Shown: piece after piece, positions 1 to 20,214 of the stretch
How the letters are laid out: each line of letters opens with the position of its first letter
How positions within the stretch are numbered: position 1 is the stretch's first letter
Source of the DNA: Dictyostelium firmibasis
Lineage: Eukaryota; Evosea; Eumycetozoa; Dictyosteliales; Dictyosteliaceae
Assembly (NCBI GenBank): GCA_036169595.1
Contig: CM069768.1
Span: 2,595,001 to 2,659,000 of the forward strand
DNA: 64,000 bases
Direction: 5' to 3'
The notes under the pieces: model-generated
Database searches by the model: none
What the model saw: the letters and a program-made list of their open reading frames with translations, nothing else
What the model was told of the DNA's origin: nothing
Position numbers and translations under genes: made by a program

Positions 1-1088
<1,088 letters not shown>

Positions 1089-1629
1089 TTTATTAAAATT
1101 TTATAAAATTATTATTATTTATAGGAAAAAAAAAAAAACAAATAAAAAATTTCAAACAAATAAAAAATTGAAAAATAAAAATTTGGGTAAAAAATTATTT
1201 GAATCGTATAAAAATTTTTTTATTTATTCAATTGTTTAATTTGGAAATTATTTGATGAGTAATAATACAATTTTGGTGAATTTAAAAAAAAAAAATTGGA
1301 ATGTGTTGTTTGATAAACCAAAGTGAAGGAAAAAAAACAATGGATTATTTATATTAAAAAGGTGGAGGGGGTATTTTTTATATTATTATTTTCTTTTGTG
1401 AAAGATTTAATTCTTTGAAAAACAAATAGGAAACAATATAAAAAAAATCTATACAAAAATTAAAAAAATTATTTCTTTATCTCTATAACTATTAACATTT
1501 ATATATATATATATTTATGTAAATTTGTTTTGTTTTATGATAAAAATAAAATATAAATATTTTGAAAACTAATTGATTCTAAAATTACTATAAAATAAGG
1601 GAGTGTTGAATTTTTTTTTTTTATAATTT

Positions 1630-1661
<32 letters not shown>

Positions 1662-3213
1662 TTTTTTCAAAATGAACTTTATATATATCTAAATGTTTCT
1701 AAAAATAGATCCTTTTTTTTGAAATTAACTTATTATTTATTTATTTTTTTTTTTTTTTTTTGTTGTATTTTATTTTATGTTTTATTCTAAAAATTAATAG
1801 AAGAGTTAATATTTATTAAAAATAGATTTTATAGGCTATTTTTTTTTTAAATCTTGATATCATAGATATCCGAAAATATAAAATAATTGAATTTTAGAAA
1901 ATAATTTAGTGTGTTTTTTAATAAAAAAACTTTATGAAAAAAAAAATTTTCTTTTTTTTTATATTCCTGTTTTTTTAAAAATTCCTCTTTTTTTTTTTTT
2001 TTTTTTAATTTTATTTTTAATTTTATTTTTATTCAAAAAAAAATTTTATAAAAGATGATCATCAACAAATTTTTTTTTTTTTTTAATTGTATATCTAAAA
2101 AAAAAAAGAAATTAATTATCAAAATCACAGAATCACCCCCCTTTTTTTTTTTTTTTTTTAAAAAATTTTTTGAATTCTACCTTGATATTTTTAGAACGAC
2201 ATTGATAGCGAAATCCTGTTTTGGTATTTCAAAAATAAAAACTTCACTACTTCAAACTTTGCTTCTATTTTATTTTGTGTAACTCTCACTATTAACAACT
2301 GCACGACTTTAAACTTTGCGTCCTCTCTGTTTTTTTCCTGTGGTGAAAGAGTTTTCAAATAAATATTGTGATTTAAAAAAGATTAATTACCATATATATT
2401 AAAATTTTATATGTCAACATTTATGTTCTCATTTGCCCATTAATTCATGTGAAATTAAAAAAATTCTTTAAAAAAAAAGAAAAAAAAAAAAAAAAGATAT
2501 ATTGCTGATCATATTGGGATTTTTATTTTTAATTTTACACCGAAATTTTTTTTTTTTTTTTCAACCAAAAATGAAAATTTTTAATATCTTTACCCATTTT
2601 CTTCCCCATTTATATTTTAAATTATTTTTTTTTAATTATTTTTATTTTTTTTTAAATTTGTGTTTTTTTTTTTTTTTTTTTTTTTTTGATGAAAACTTCT
2701 CATTTACCAATTTTATCATCACACTAATTTTTTTTTTTTTGGGTTCATGTGTGTGGGTGTATGTGTGTTTTTTTTATTAATAAATTTTCTATTTTTATTT
2801 TTTTATTTTAAAATTGTACTTAAATTTGTATGAATGAACTCGTCGTGAATATACAATCACTAATATAAAATCAATTACAAGTTCAGATGATAAAATTGAA
2901 TTGAATTTCCTTTGTTTTTTAATTTTCACTTTTTAATCTTGAAAAGGTAAAAACTCAAAAAAACTATTTATATAAAATAGGAAATAAATAAAAATTAAAT
3001 AGTAAAACTCCAAATTCTTTGTTTTCAATTATTATAAAGTGTTTAATTTCATAAATAATTTATTTGAAATAAAAAAAAATATATTAATAATATATTATTA
3101 CTCTTCAAATAATTGAATTGATTTACAAATTATTTTTTCATTTTTAATTAGTTACCATAAATTTTAATAATATATACTATTTTGTTCATTTATTTAACCT
3201 CACACATATTATT

Positions 3214-3245
<32 letters not shown>

Positions 3246-4130
3246 GTGCTTAATTGGTTAATATGGAATTTAATAAATAAAATTTTTTTTGTTGTTCTTT
3301 TTTAATTTTATTTTTTAATTTTATATTTTATTTTATTTTATTTTATTTTATTTTATTTTATTTTTATTATATTTTTTTACTTTTTTTAATTTTTTTATGT
3401 ATAACTAATAATTTGATCACCACATAGTGGAGTAATTTTTTTTTTTTTTTATAAAAAATTTTACAATTATTATATCATTAAAAAAAGAATAATAACACAC
3501 TACCACCCATAATAACAACAACAACCACAAACCTACACACAAAAAGAGAAAAATAGTACATGATTTTAATAATATCAATCTTATTACACATCTGTCATTA
3601 TCTATAGAATGTTTTAATAAGAATTTATTACAATTTTAGTTATTTTAAAAACCATACAATTTTATTGGTGTAAAATAGTATACAATATACTATATACCAC
3701 TCACACGTACACAAAATCAATGACAATGACAGTTATTTTTTTTTTTCTTTTTTTATTATAATACATACAACCACACGCATTATTTAAACTTTCACACAAT
3801 CCAATTTTTTTTAATCGCACAAAAAATAAACCATATAACCAACCTTCTTTTTGAAAAATCACCAACAATCAAAATATTTATTACCATTTTTATTCTTAAA
3901 CTCAAATTCTTTCCGTTATAAATCAACCATGCCTTATAAAAAAAAAAAAAAAAAAAAAATTTTAAAAAAAATAATATTTAATTAATTAAATATATTTTAT
4001 TTAAAATTATTTTATATTTATTTATTTTTAAAAAAATTTACTATAAAAAAAAAAAAAAATTGAAATCATTATTTATTAATATTTTTGTAACACTAAATAA
4101 AAAAAATTGTAAGACTATATAAAGAATAAA
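1089..4130. other. 3-kb A+T-rich intergenic region
   Basis: Long oligo-A and oligo-T runs throughout. Open frames here (for example 2055-2282 and 2502-2780) are translations of homopolymers with no coding character. Features noted are a pentanucleotide ATTTT run (3323-3365), a more complex A+T-poorer island at 2180-2345 with two imperfect copies of a CTTYAAACTTTGC motif, and a GT-rich stretch at 2749-2768 resembling a G-box. No gene is supported. Confidence 0.7.
3323..3365. repeat. (ATTTT)n pentanucleotide repeat
   Basis: About eight tandem ATTTT units in non-coding DNA. Confidence 0.85.
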
Positions 4131-4380
4131 ATGACAATCATTAGTAAGTATTTTTACATATCAAAAAAAAAAAAAAAAAAAAAAAAAATTTTTTTCTAAC
4201 TTACTTTTTTTTTTTTTTTTAGAATCAATTACTTCAATAAACTCAAATTCCAATAATAAAAATAATATTGAAATTAATAATGTTAATAATGAAATTTCGA
4301 ACCAAACAATTAATAAAATCACCGTAAATATGAGTGTTTTGGTATGTGCCAATGGTGGTGGTAGTTGTAATATTATGTAG
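4131..4380 (+). CDS. Small hssA/2C-type protein, 56 aa
   Basis: Exon 1 is only 13 nt (4131-4143: M-T-I-I plus one base). A 79-bp intron (GTAAGT...TTTTAG) follows, then exon 2 at 4223-4380 ending in TAG. The protein begins MTIIKSITSI, is Asn/Ile-rich in the middle and ends with a short Cys/Gly segment (VCANGGGSCNIM). A start of the form M-x-I-x-K-S-I-T interrupted by an intron after four codons is, from family knowledge, characteristic of the small Dictyostelium hssA/B and 2C/7E-like proteins, which are abundant developmentally regulated proteins of unknown biochemical role. The second copy of this architecture in the window is at 35796. The Gly-rich tail is much shorter than usual for hssA, so family assignment rests on the N terminus and gene structure. 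Confidence 0.6.
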
Positions 4381-5030
4381 ATTAAAATAAAAAAAAAAAA
4401 ATTAAAAAATAGAGAAAAAAAAATCCACGAAAAACTTTTTTTAATATTAAAAAATTATGAAATTGGTCCGATCAATTCATGAAAATATGTCAGAATATAC
4501 TTTTAGACCATTTTCTATTAATTTAAAGTGTATTTATATAATAAAGTGTAATTTATATTATTATTTAATTTTTTTTACTCCATTTTTTTATTGAATGAGA
4601 AAGAGTTTATGTTGTTATTTTTTTTATTCCAAGAATGGTCCATTATTTTATTTTTTTAAAAAAAATAGATTAAAAAATGATGCACTATTATCATGTTATA
4701 ATATAAAAGTATTGTAAGGTTATATATTAAGATTTAAGATAGACTTTGGTGCAATAATCCATTTGTATTATTACCTATTAAATTTAAAGGTGTTTCGGCG
4801 AAAGGAGCAGCTGCAGCTGAGTTCTGTATTGTTTTAAAAAAATCTTGTACAAAAAACAAAAAGAAAAGAAAAAAATCTTATACAAAAAACAAAGATCACA
4901 GCTTAGCCAAATTGATAACAATTTGAAAATTTTTTTGTTTTTTTGTACAAGATTTTTTTTCTTTTTTTTATTTTTATTTTTTTTTTTAAAAAAATTTTGT
5001 TTATTTTTTATCAGATTAAAATAATATATT
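4381..5030. other. Intergenic region with inverted repeat and coding-like remnant
   Basis: Mostly A+T. The interval 4734-4860 read on the minus strand is open and has a normal amino-acid mix ending in TAA, unlike the surroundings. It is flanked by an inverted repeat (4834-4866 against 4931-4966). No complete gene is supported. Confidence 0.6.
4834..4966. repeat. Imperfect inverted repeat around TTGTACAA
   Basis: Left arm at 4834-4866 reads AAAAATCTTGTACAAAAAAC. The right arm at 4931-4966 is its reverse complement (TTTTTTTGTACAAGATTTTT). A third, direct, diverged copy (AATCTTATACAAAAAACAAA) lies at 4873-4892. The spacer is about 64 bp. Confidence 0.8.
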
Positions 5031-6114
5031 CTATAATCTTGATTGTATTTGGGACTTAACTAATTGTATGACATCCAATGGAGTAACTGGTGGTGGATTT
5101 ACAAGTTTGAAAAGGTTGGAAAGGAAGGCAACCAATGAAACTGATCTAATTAAACCAAATTTCTTTTTGTTACCTGAATTATAAAGATATTTTGCAACTT
5201 CCAAAGCTGATGGTTTTGGAGAGAAAAAAAAAAAAAAAAAAAAATGTTAATATAAAATTTTTTAAATGTGTATAAAAAAACATACTTGTGATTAAAATTA
5301 AATTTTTACGTTGAGAGAAACGAATTACACCAATTACAGCGATAATGAGACAAGTACTAATATCTTTGATATCACCACGGAGGATAGCATTTAAAAGATC
5401 GAAAACAGAGGAAATAATGAATTTATATTCATGGAATTGTTTGAGGAGAACGTTAATTGGTGTACGTGATAAAACCATAATGAGAACATTGAGCATTGAT
5501 TGAACTTGATCGAGTGTAATATTTGAGGCCATTGACATAATGAGACCCCAATTTAATGGGAATCCTTTTGAAGCTCCTCTTTTCTTTTTACGTGTACCAC
5601 TTTCACCACTACCACCACTTTGAGAATCACCACCATTACGTGATTGTCTATCTGCTATTCTATTATAACGATTGCCACTTTCACCATTGGAACCGCCATT
5701 TGATGTTGATGCTGATGCAGTTGATGACGATACTAATCTTGCTGCAACATCTTGAATTTGTAATAAATATTTATTTGATATATTTGAGATACCATTGCCA
5801 CCACCACATCTATTGTTGTTGTTATATTCTTCGTCCTCTTCCTCTGTATTTTTATTTAATTCATCTTCATCATCATCATCATCATCATCTAAAATATCCT
5901 CTTCATCATCTGCATGCTCATTTAATCTATGTTTTTCTTGATATCTTAAAAATGTCTCTCTGATATTTTCATATGACTCTTTGTCCATGTATGGTTCTAA
6001 TAAACCAACAACATCTTTACAATCTTTGGTTTCTATTCTATATAAAATTGATCTTAATGTTGAAACAATCTTTTTAATTGCTTGATCTGCTAATTCTCTT
6101 TGAATTTTTTCCAT
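5031..6114 (-). CDS. Unrecognised protein, acidic middle and hydrophobic C-terminal half, 334 aa
   Basis: Exon 1 is 5286-6114 and exon 2 is 5031-5206, with a phase-1 intron (GTATGT donor; acceptor ATCAG) giving 335 codons including TAG. The N terminus (about 1-65) is helical and charged. Residues about 68-95 are an Asp/Glu run and 95-180 are a low-complexity Ser/Gly/Asn segment ending in a basic TRKKKRGASK patch. After that comes a folded hydrophobic block, beginning NWGLIMSMASNITLDQVQSM, with two or three possible membrane or buried helices (for example CLIIAVIGVIRFS). I cannot name the family. The hydrophobic C-terminal half together with a charged N-terminal tail would fit a membrane-associated protein, but this is inference. 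Confidence 0.8.
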
Positions 6115-6200
6115 TTTCTCTTTTTTTTATTTTTTATTTTTTTTTAATAAATACAAATAAATAATAAAAAAAATAAAAGCACCAAATTTTATTAAAAAAA

Positions 6201-6232
<32 letters not shown>

Positions 6233-6762
6233 TGGAAAAAAAAAAAAAATTAAAAAAAAAAAAATTAATTTTTTTTTAAAAAAAGGAATGATATCACGCA
6301 ATTCATTTTTTTTTAATATCTGGTTGATTACTCTGTGTTTTTCAATAATTTCAGTAATTTTTGTCATTTATTTAACCAATAATTTTTTTTTTTTAATTTT
6401 TTTTTTTTTAATTTTTTTTTTTTATGAAGTGGAATTGTGACATATAACTTTACATTACAATTTACGAAAAACCGAGTGGTATTGACAAACCTCCAATATT
6501 TTCAGAAAATCTTTTTTATTTAATAATCTTATTAATTTTAAAAAAGTATAAACAAAATGAATAATAAATAAAGATAGAAAAACATATATAAATATTAACC
6601 TTGGAGAAGCACAATGGCTTATCTTTTTTAATTGAAAAAATAAAATTTCCTCGAATTTGGCGCCAATTTTTAATTTTTTTTTTTTTTTTAATTTTTTTTT
6701 TTTTTGTTGAAAAAAAATTTGATTTTCTTCCCGTTAAATTTTAATTTCATTTGAGTATTTTA

Positions 6763-6793
<31 letters not shown>

Positions 6794-6864
6794 ATAGAAA
6801 GAAAAATAAATTATATATACATTATATATAGTTTTTCTCTTTTCATTTTAAAAAATAAAATAAA
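6115..6864. other. Divergent promoter region, 750 bp
   Basis: A+T-rich spacer between the minus-strand gene at 5031-6114 and smc3. It holds long oligo-T and oligo-A runs and no coding sequence. It presumably contains both promoters. Confidence 0.7.
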
Positions 6865-11572
<4,708 letters not shown>

Positions 11573-11711
11573 ACTAAATTTGGAAAAAAAAATTAAATAA
11601 TTTAAAGCAGTAAATTAAAATAAAAATTGTACAAAAAAAAAATTACTATTTCAAAAAAAAAAACCACAAATGTTTATTTAATTTATTTATTTATATATTT
11701 ATTGTATATTT

Positions 11712-14549
<2,838 letters not shown>

Positions 14550-15790
14550 TTTATTATATTGTTATAAATGTGCGTTAAACTTTGAAAAGTTAAAAAAAAA
14601 TTTATAAGAAGAAAAAAAAAAAAAAAAAGTAATATTACTAAATGTTTTTTTTGTATTTTTTTTTTTTTTTTCTCTCTTTAGTGTATTAAAAATATATTTT
14701 CGTTTATATAAATAAATATTGCAACAAAAAAAAAAAAATATATAGAAAAAAAATAATTAAAAATTTAAAATTAAAAAAAAAAAAAAATCTTTTTTTTAAA
14801 ATTTTTTTTAAATGGTTGAAAAATTCAAAATTCTCATTATTTTTAATTTCAAAATGCATTGGTGGTTTTTTCATGAAAAAATAAATGACTCAACAGAAAA
14901 AGTTATCTGTGTTGTGAAAAATATAAAAAAAAAAATTAGTAGCAAAAAGAATTATAAAAAAAAAACAAAAAAAAAATATAAAAAATAGAATTCATAAGAA
15001 AAGTAATAATAAAAAAAAAATTAATAGTAATAAAAAAAAAAAAATGTATTAGCAAAGAAAAATAAAAAAATAAAAAATTAAATAAAAAAAAAAAAAAAAA
15101 AAAATACAAAAAAAAAAAAAAAAAGAAAAACATTGATTGTTTTCCATATTAATAAGACACACAAAATAAATAAAAAAAATAATAAACATTTTTTTTAAAT
15201 CCATGGATTGAGATTTTGAATTTTATAAGAATGAAGATGAATCAATGAATTGGGAAAAAAAAATTTAAAAAATTTAAAAAAAAAAAAAAAATATATATAT
15301 ATATTTATATAAATATGTAAACTTTGGGTAGTGGTGGGTGTATGATATTGATATTTTCTTTTTGGATCATCAAAATATTCTTCAACAAAACAACAATAGT
15401 GTGAAAAAAAAATTATAAAAAAAATGAAAACAAAAAATATTTTTTTTTTTTTATCAGTTAAATACCCCCAAACCAACAATTCCATTAAAAAAAAAATAAA
15501 AAAAAATAAAAAAAAATAGAAATCTTGCTTCAAATCAGTTTTTTTTTTCTCATTCACAACTTTCAACACCCAAACAATCATAACATTTCATTTTTTTATT
15601 TTTTTATTTTTTTATTTTTTTTAATTTTTATATTAAATTGATATATAAATATAGATAAAAACATCACCCACACCCCCCCATTCACTCAAACCCACAATAT
15701 ATAATAATAATATAATAGCCCTTATCATATCAACTTTTTTTTATTTTTATTTTTATTTTTATTTTTTTAATATTCAAAAGAAAAAAAAAC

Positions 15791-15833
<43 letters not shown>

Positions 15834-16022
15834 ATTAAAACTTTTTTTTTTTTTTCCTGTAGTTAAATTATATTCCTTTTCAATTTATTTATTAAAATAA
15901 TTCATTTATTTTTTGTAACATTATAATTTTATTTATTTAATTTATTTATTTATTATTAGATTGTATAATATTATTTAAAAAAAAAATTCCAAAACAATTT
16001 AAAAAAAAAAAAAAAAAAAAAA
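14550..16022. other. Divergent 1.5-kb promoter region of nsfA and the phosphodiesterase
   Basis: A+T-rich with long homopolymers. Open frames such as 15195-15581 (-) translate into Phe/Lys runs and are not genes. Two GT/CA-rich blocks stand out: 15325-15344 (GGTAGTGGTGGGTGTATG) and 15665-15680 (CACCCACACCCCCCCA). Both resemble G-box elements, the class bound by GBF in Dictyostelium development. Confidence 0.6.
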
Positions 16023-19000
16023 ATGGATAATAAATATGGAGATAATATTATAGATTTTCTAAGATAGTAAGTATTAAAATTTTTTTTTTTTCACATAATC
16101 TTTTTTTGGTTATCTCTTTCCCAATTTTTTTAAAAAATTTTCTCAAAAAAAAAAAAAAAAAAAAAATTAAAATTATTTTTCTTTTTTTTAATATATTTTA
16201 TTTTATTTTAATAATTATAAAGTTTAGAAAAATTTGTAAAAAGTTTAACAAAAGATAATAAGATTGAAGAATTTAAAACATTTGATATAAAATCTTTATT
16301 ATATCCAGGAAATAAAGATTATTTTGGAAATTTATCTAAATTCCTATTGGCGGTGATTTCAGCAAGAATTGGTAGTAACTTTATAAATGAAGATGATATA
16401 TTCGAGATCTCTGAAATATTGAAGGAGTTATTAGGTGATGAACTTCAACTCCTACCTTACCTCTCCTATGAGGAACTATATGTTGAAATCGTTTATCAAG
16501 TTGGTGAAATCAATGGTACAGTATCAGAGATAATCGAGGCCATAAAGGTGACTATAGATTTCTTGAGCACTTTTGAAAAGGTGTCTCAAACCATCGATAG
16601 ATCCAATGAAAAACAAAAACTTTTATCCTACTTATCGGCACCAGTAAATCAATTAGACAATAGTGTCAGTGGAGTATTCAATGTAAATGATTACACTGAC
16701 ATTCAAAATTTCTTCAATGAGCTTACCAATGAAAACAACAAATCACCAGACTCCAACATCTCAATACTAATCAATGATTTCCAATCATTATTAAACATAT
16801 TAGAATCACAACAACCTTCGAAAATGGTGATAAATGATTCACCAAGAACTCAACAAAGAAATGGTACAACTGAGCAACAACAACAACAACTACAACAACA
16901 AGGCGAACAACAAACCGAACAACAACAAAAAGGCCAACAACAGAATAAAGAACCATACTATTCAAAGGATAGGATCATTAAGGTTAGTGGTCCATCTTAT
17001 GTCTTCACACCATCCGATTGTAATGTTTCTATTCAAGTGGGTATTCCACCGGATACATTAAAAAGAGACCAAAGTATCTGTCATTTCATTGTACCACATT
17101 TCTTAATATCAAAAGATGTCTCATTGTCAGAGGTTGAATTCCCAATATTCTACAATAAATTCGTACAAAAAGGAAAGACCAAAGTAGTGATCATCTGTAC
17201 TGATGAACAAAAACAAAGAATTGAAACCATTCTTACAGAGTCCATTTTTGGTCCAGCACCACAACATATCTACACCAATGAAGAGATAACAATACCAGAC
17301 TACAAAATCGATCTATTAACCGAACGTTTAGCCATTGATCCAAGAGCAAACGATGAGACATTAGATAGTTATGTAATGTTTAAAACATTTGATTCGTTTG
17401 GTATTGTTGATATTAATTTACCATCGGCTAGTGACCCATCAAAATTTATTGATCTTAGAATTAGAAATACAAAGGGTTTAATTAGTTTTCATGAAGATCA
17501 TCAGGTGGTCCAAAAACATTTAAAACTACAAGAACAAGATAAATCATCAACATCCACTGATAAACAAATGATAAATACAAGTGGTAATAATGTATCGTTA
17601 AAGACTAATAATGTATCAGTAATTGATTCAACCATTGAATCACAGTATGTCCCAGTGTTGCCATTTGGTAATGATCATGAACAAGTAAAGAAGTTCAAAG
17701 CACCAACATTAGGTGTAACATTTTTGGGTGTTAGTCATGGTTTGGACTTTGCTCATTGCTCACATACTACCGGTTTCATCATTTGGATCAATGGTAGTGG
17801 TGTTGTTGTAGATCCACCAGTTGGTAATACTACCTATCTTCAGACTAATGGTATCTATGGTAAAACAGTTGAACATATAATTCTAACGCATTGTCATGCA
17901 GATCATGATAGTGGTATACTTCAAAAGATCATAGAAAGAAATAAGGTAACACTCTATACAACTAAAACTATCAATGAATCCTATATGAGAAAATTAAAAG
18001 CTTTAACTGGTCTACCAGAACAAAGTTTAAAAAATTATTATACTTGGGTACCTGTTACAATTGGTAATAAAATTAAAATTTTAGGTGCAGGTAAGTTTTA
18101 AAAAAAAACAAAAAGAAAACTAAAAAAAAATCCAAATCATATTTTAGTAATTATTAACTCAACTTTTTTTAAAAAAATAAAAGAATTCGAATTTGATTAT
18201 AGTTTTCATGTTATACCAACAATTAGATTTAAATTAGAAATCTATAACAAAAAGATAAGTTATTCAGCTGATACATTTTATGATTTACAAAAGTTTAAAC
18301 AATTAAAAAATCAAGGTATTTTGACGAAAAAGAGAATCGAAAGATTGAAATCATTTGTATTCGATGCTGATATGATCATTCATGAAAGTGGTGTTGCACC
18401 AATTCATACACCAATTACAAATCTTTTGGCTTTACCAGCAGAAATAAGGAAAAAGATTAGAGTTGTCCATTGTAGTAGCTCTGTGGATACCAAGGGTGAA
18501 ATCATACGTCCAAAGGAGGGTTTGGAGAATACTGAGACCATTAAAGTCGATAGAAAATACAAAGGTGTAGCAGAGTGTATTCAAATTCAAACTGCTTTAA
18601 ATCATTGCAGTGTATTCTCAAAGTTATCACCTGTAGAGGTTCAAAGAGTATTCTTTCTCTGTAAGAAAATTTGGGTAAAATGTAATGACATAATCATAAA
18701 GAAAGGCTCTCCATCAGATATGTTTTATATTATACTTAGTGGTAAAGTGTTGGTATACGAGAATGAATATGAAGCCATTAAATCCGCTAACAATGTCGCA
18801 AATCCAACCGCCTTAAAAACTGGTGCTATTAAAATTAATTTATGTGCTGGTGAAACTTTGGGTGAAAGTGCACTTCAGTTGGATAAGAATATCGACGCTT
18901 CAGCAACGGTTATTGCAGAGACTGACGTTTGTCTATTGGTTTGGAAAACTATGGATCTTCGTACTGAATTCCACTCGAATCTCAATACATTCATCTCTAA

Positions 19001-19568
19001 GGTTCACATGGATCTCTCTCATATAAACTCTTGTCGTGATGCTATCATTCGTGCCTTCCAACACAACATAACTCAACATATCAATAAAGAAGAGGTTGAT
19101 ATCATTGCAAACGGCTCAAAGGATGTCTCGTTCGCTCACCATCAAGTAATCTTCAGCGAAGGTGATATTAGTGATTGTATGTATATCATCAAACAAGGTA
19201 GAGTTAGAATTCATAGTAAAAAGAATAAAAACATCATTCGTCACCTAAATGTTGGTGACTTTTTCGGTGAAACCGCTTATAGACGTTCAAATGATGATGT
19301 CAATTTCGTTCCTACTCGTTCATTCACTGCAACTGCCTCAGACCCAACTATCCTCTTGAAATTGGATGGTGAATCCATCGTTAATCCTCGTATTCAAAAT
19401 ATAATTGAACAAAAAGCTAAAAAGAATGCTGAAGATAATATTCGTTATCATGCTTATTCTCCAAAAATCAGAACTCCAAGAACTCCAAAAAGAGTTTATC
19501 ATTTGGAAGGTTTATCAAATTTAAGTGGTGAAACTTTATCATCTTTTAAATTAAGTTCTTTTCAATAA
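16023..19568 (+). CDS. Cyclic nucleotide phosphodiesterase, metallo-beta-lactamase type with two cNMP-binding domains, 1098 aa
   Basis: Exons are 16023-16066, 16223-18090 and 18184-19568 (1099 codons). The zinc-hydrolase motif LTHCHADHDSG (near residue 570) marks the metallo-beta-lactamase fold. Downstream lie two cyclic-nucleotide-binding domains, the first at about 776-900 with LGESAL and the second at about 929-1050 with FFGETAY...TRSFTAT. This layout is that of Dictyostelium GbpA (PdeD) and GbpB (PdeE), intracellular enzymes that hydrolyse cGMP or cAMP and are stimulated by cyclic nucleotide binding. I cannot tell which of the two from sequence alone, so I leave the symbol blank. The N-terminal 350 residues are helical with a Gln-rich run near residue 190. 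The phosphate-binding Arg is absent in the first cNMP domain and present in the second. Confidence 0.93.
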
Positions 19569-20013
19569 TATAATTTTAAAAATTTTTTTTTTAATATCTA
19601 AAAAAAAAAAAGAAAAAAAAATAAATAATAAAATATAATAAGATTTTTTTTTGTGTAGCAATTTTTTGATTGTGTAAAACTCCAATTAATATTTGATTGA
19701 GATATTCTTACAGTTTAATTATTTTCAATAAACCTTTTATTTAGAAATCTTTGAAATATTTTTTTTTGAAAAGTTTGCACACTCTTCTTTCCAAAATATA
19801 AAAAAATAAAATTAAAATTTTTTTTTAATTTTATTTTTTTTTTTTGTTTTTTTATTTTTTTTTTTTTTCAACCAAAAAAATCTAAACCAATTATTTTTAT
19901 TTTTTTTTTATAATTTTATTTATATTATAATTGTTCGTTTTTTTATTTTTATTAGTATATTCATCCTTTTTATTTGTTTGTTTGAAATAGGATTGTAAAT
20001 TACTTCAATAAAA
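19569..20013. other. A+T-rich intergenic spacer, 445 bp
   Basis: Between two genes in the same orientation. Oligo-T/oligo-A runs only. It presumably holds the phosphodiesterase 3' end and the FAM21 promoter. Confidence 0.7.
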
Positions 20014-20169
20014 ATGTCAGAAGAACAACCACAACAACAAACAGTTCGCGAACAACCAACGAACCCAGATGATGTACCATGGAAAAAAGTATGGTCAATC
20101 AATGAAATGAGAGATTCTGCAAAGGATTGGAATTTATCATCAGATGCAGGTGTATGTGTTATTCTTATT

Positions 20170-20214
<45 letters not shown>

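Noticed and set aside
3505-3512. ACCCATAA motif (also ACCCACAA near 15690 and, reverse, near 59156), resembling the upstream element of Dictyostelium small RNAs
   Set aside because: No C/D box, snRNA-like or otherwise structured sequence at the expected distance downstream. The motif is short enough to occur by chance.
5556-5963. His-rich plus-strand open frame
   Set aside because: Antisense of the Asp/Asn/Ser-rich exon of the minus-strand gene.
15195-15581. 128-codon minus-strand frame rich in Phe, Lys and Ile
   Set aside because: Translation of homopolymers in the nsfA/phosphodiesterase spacer, with no coding signature.
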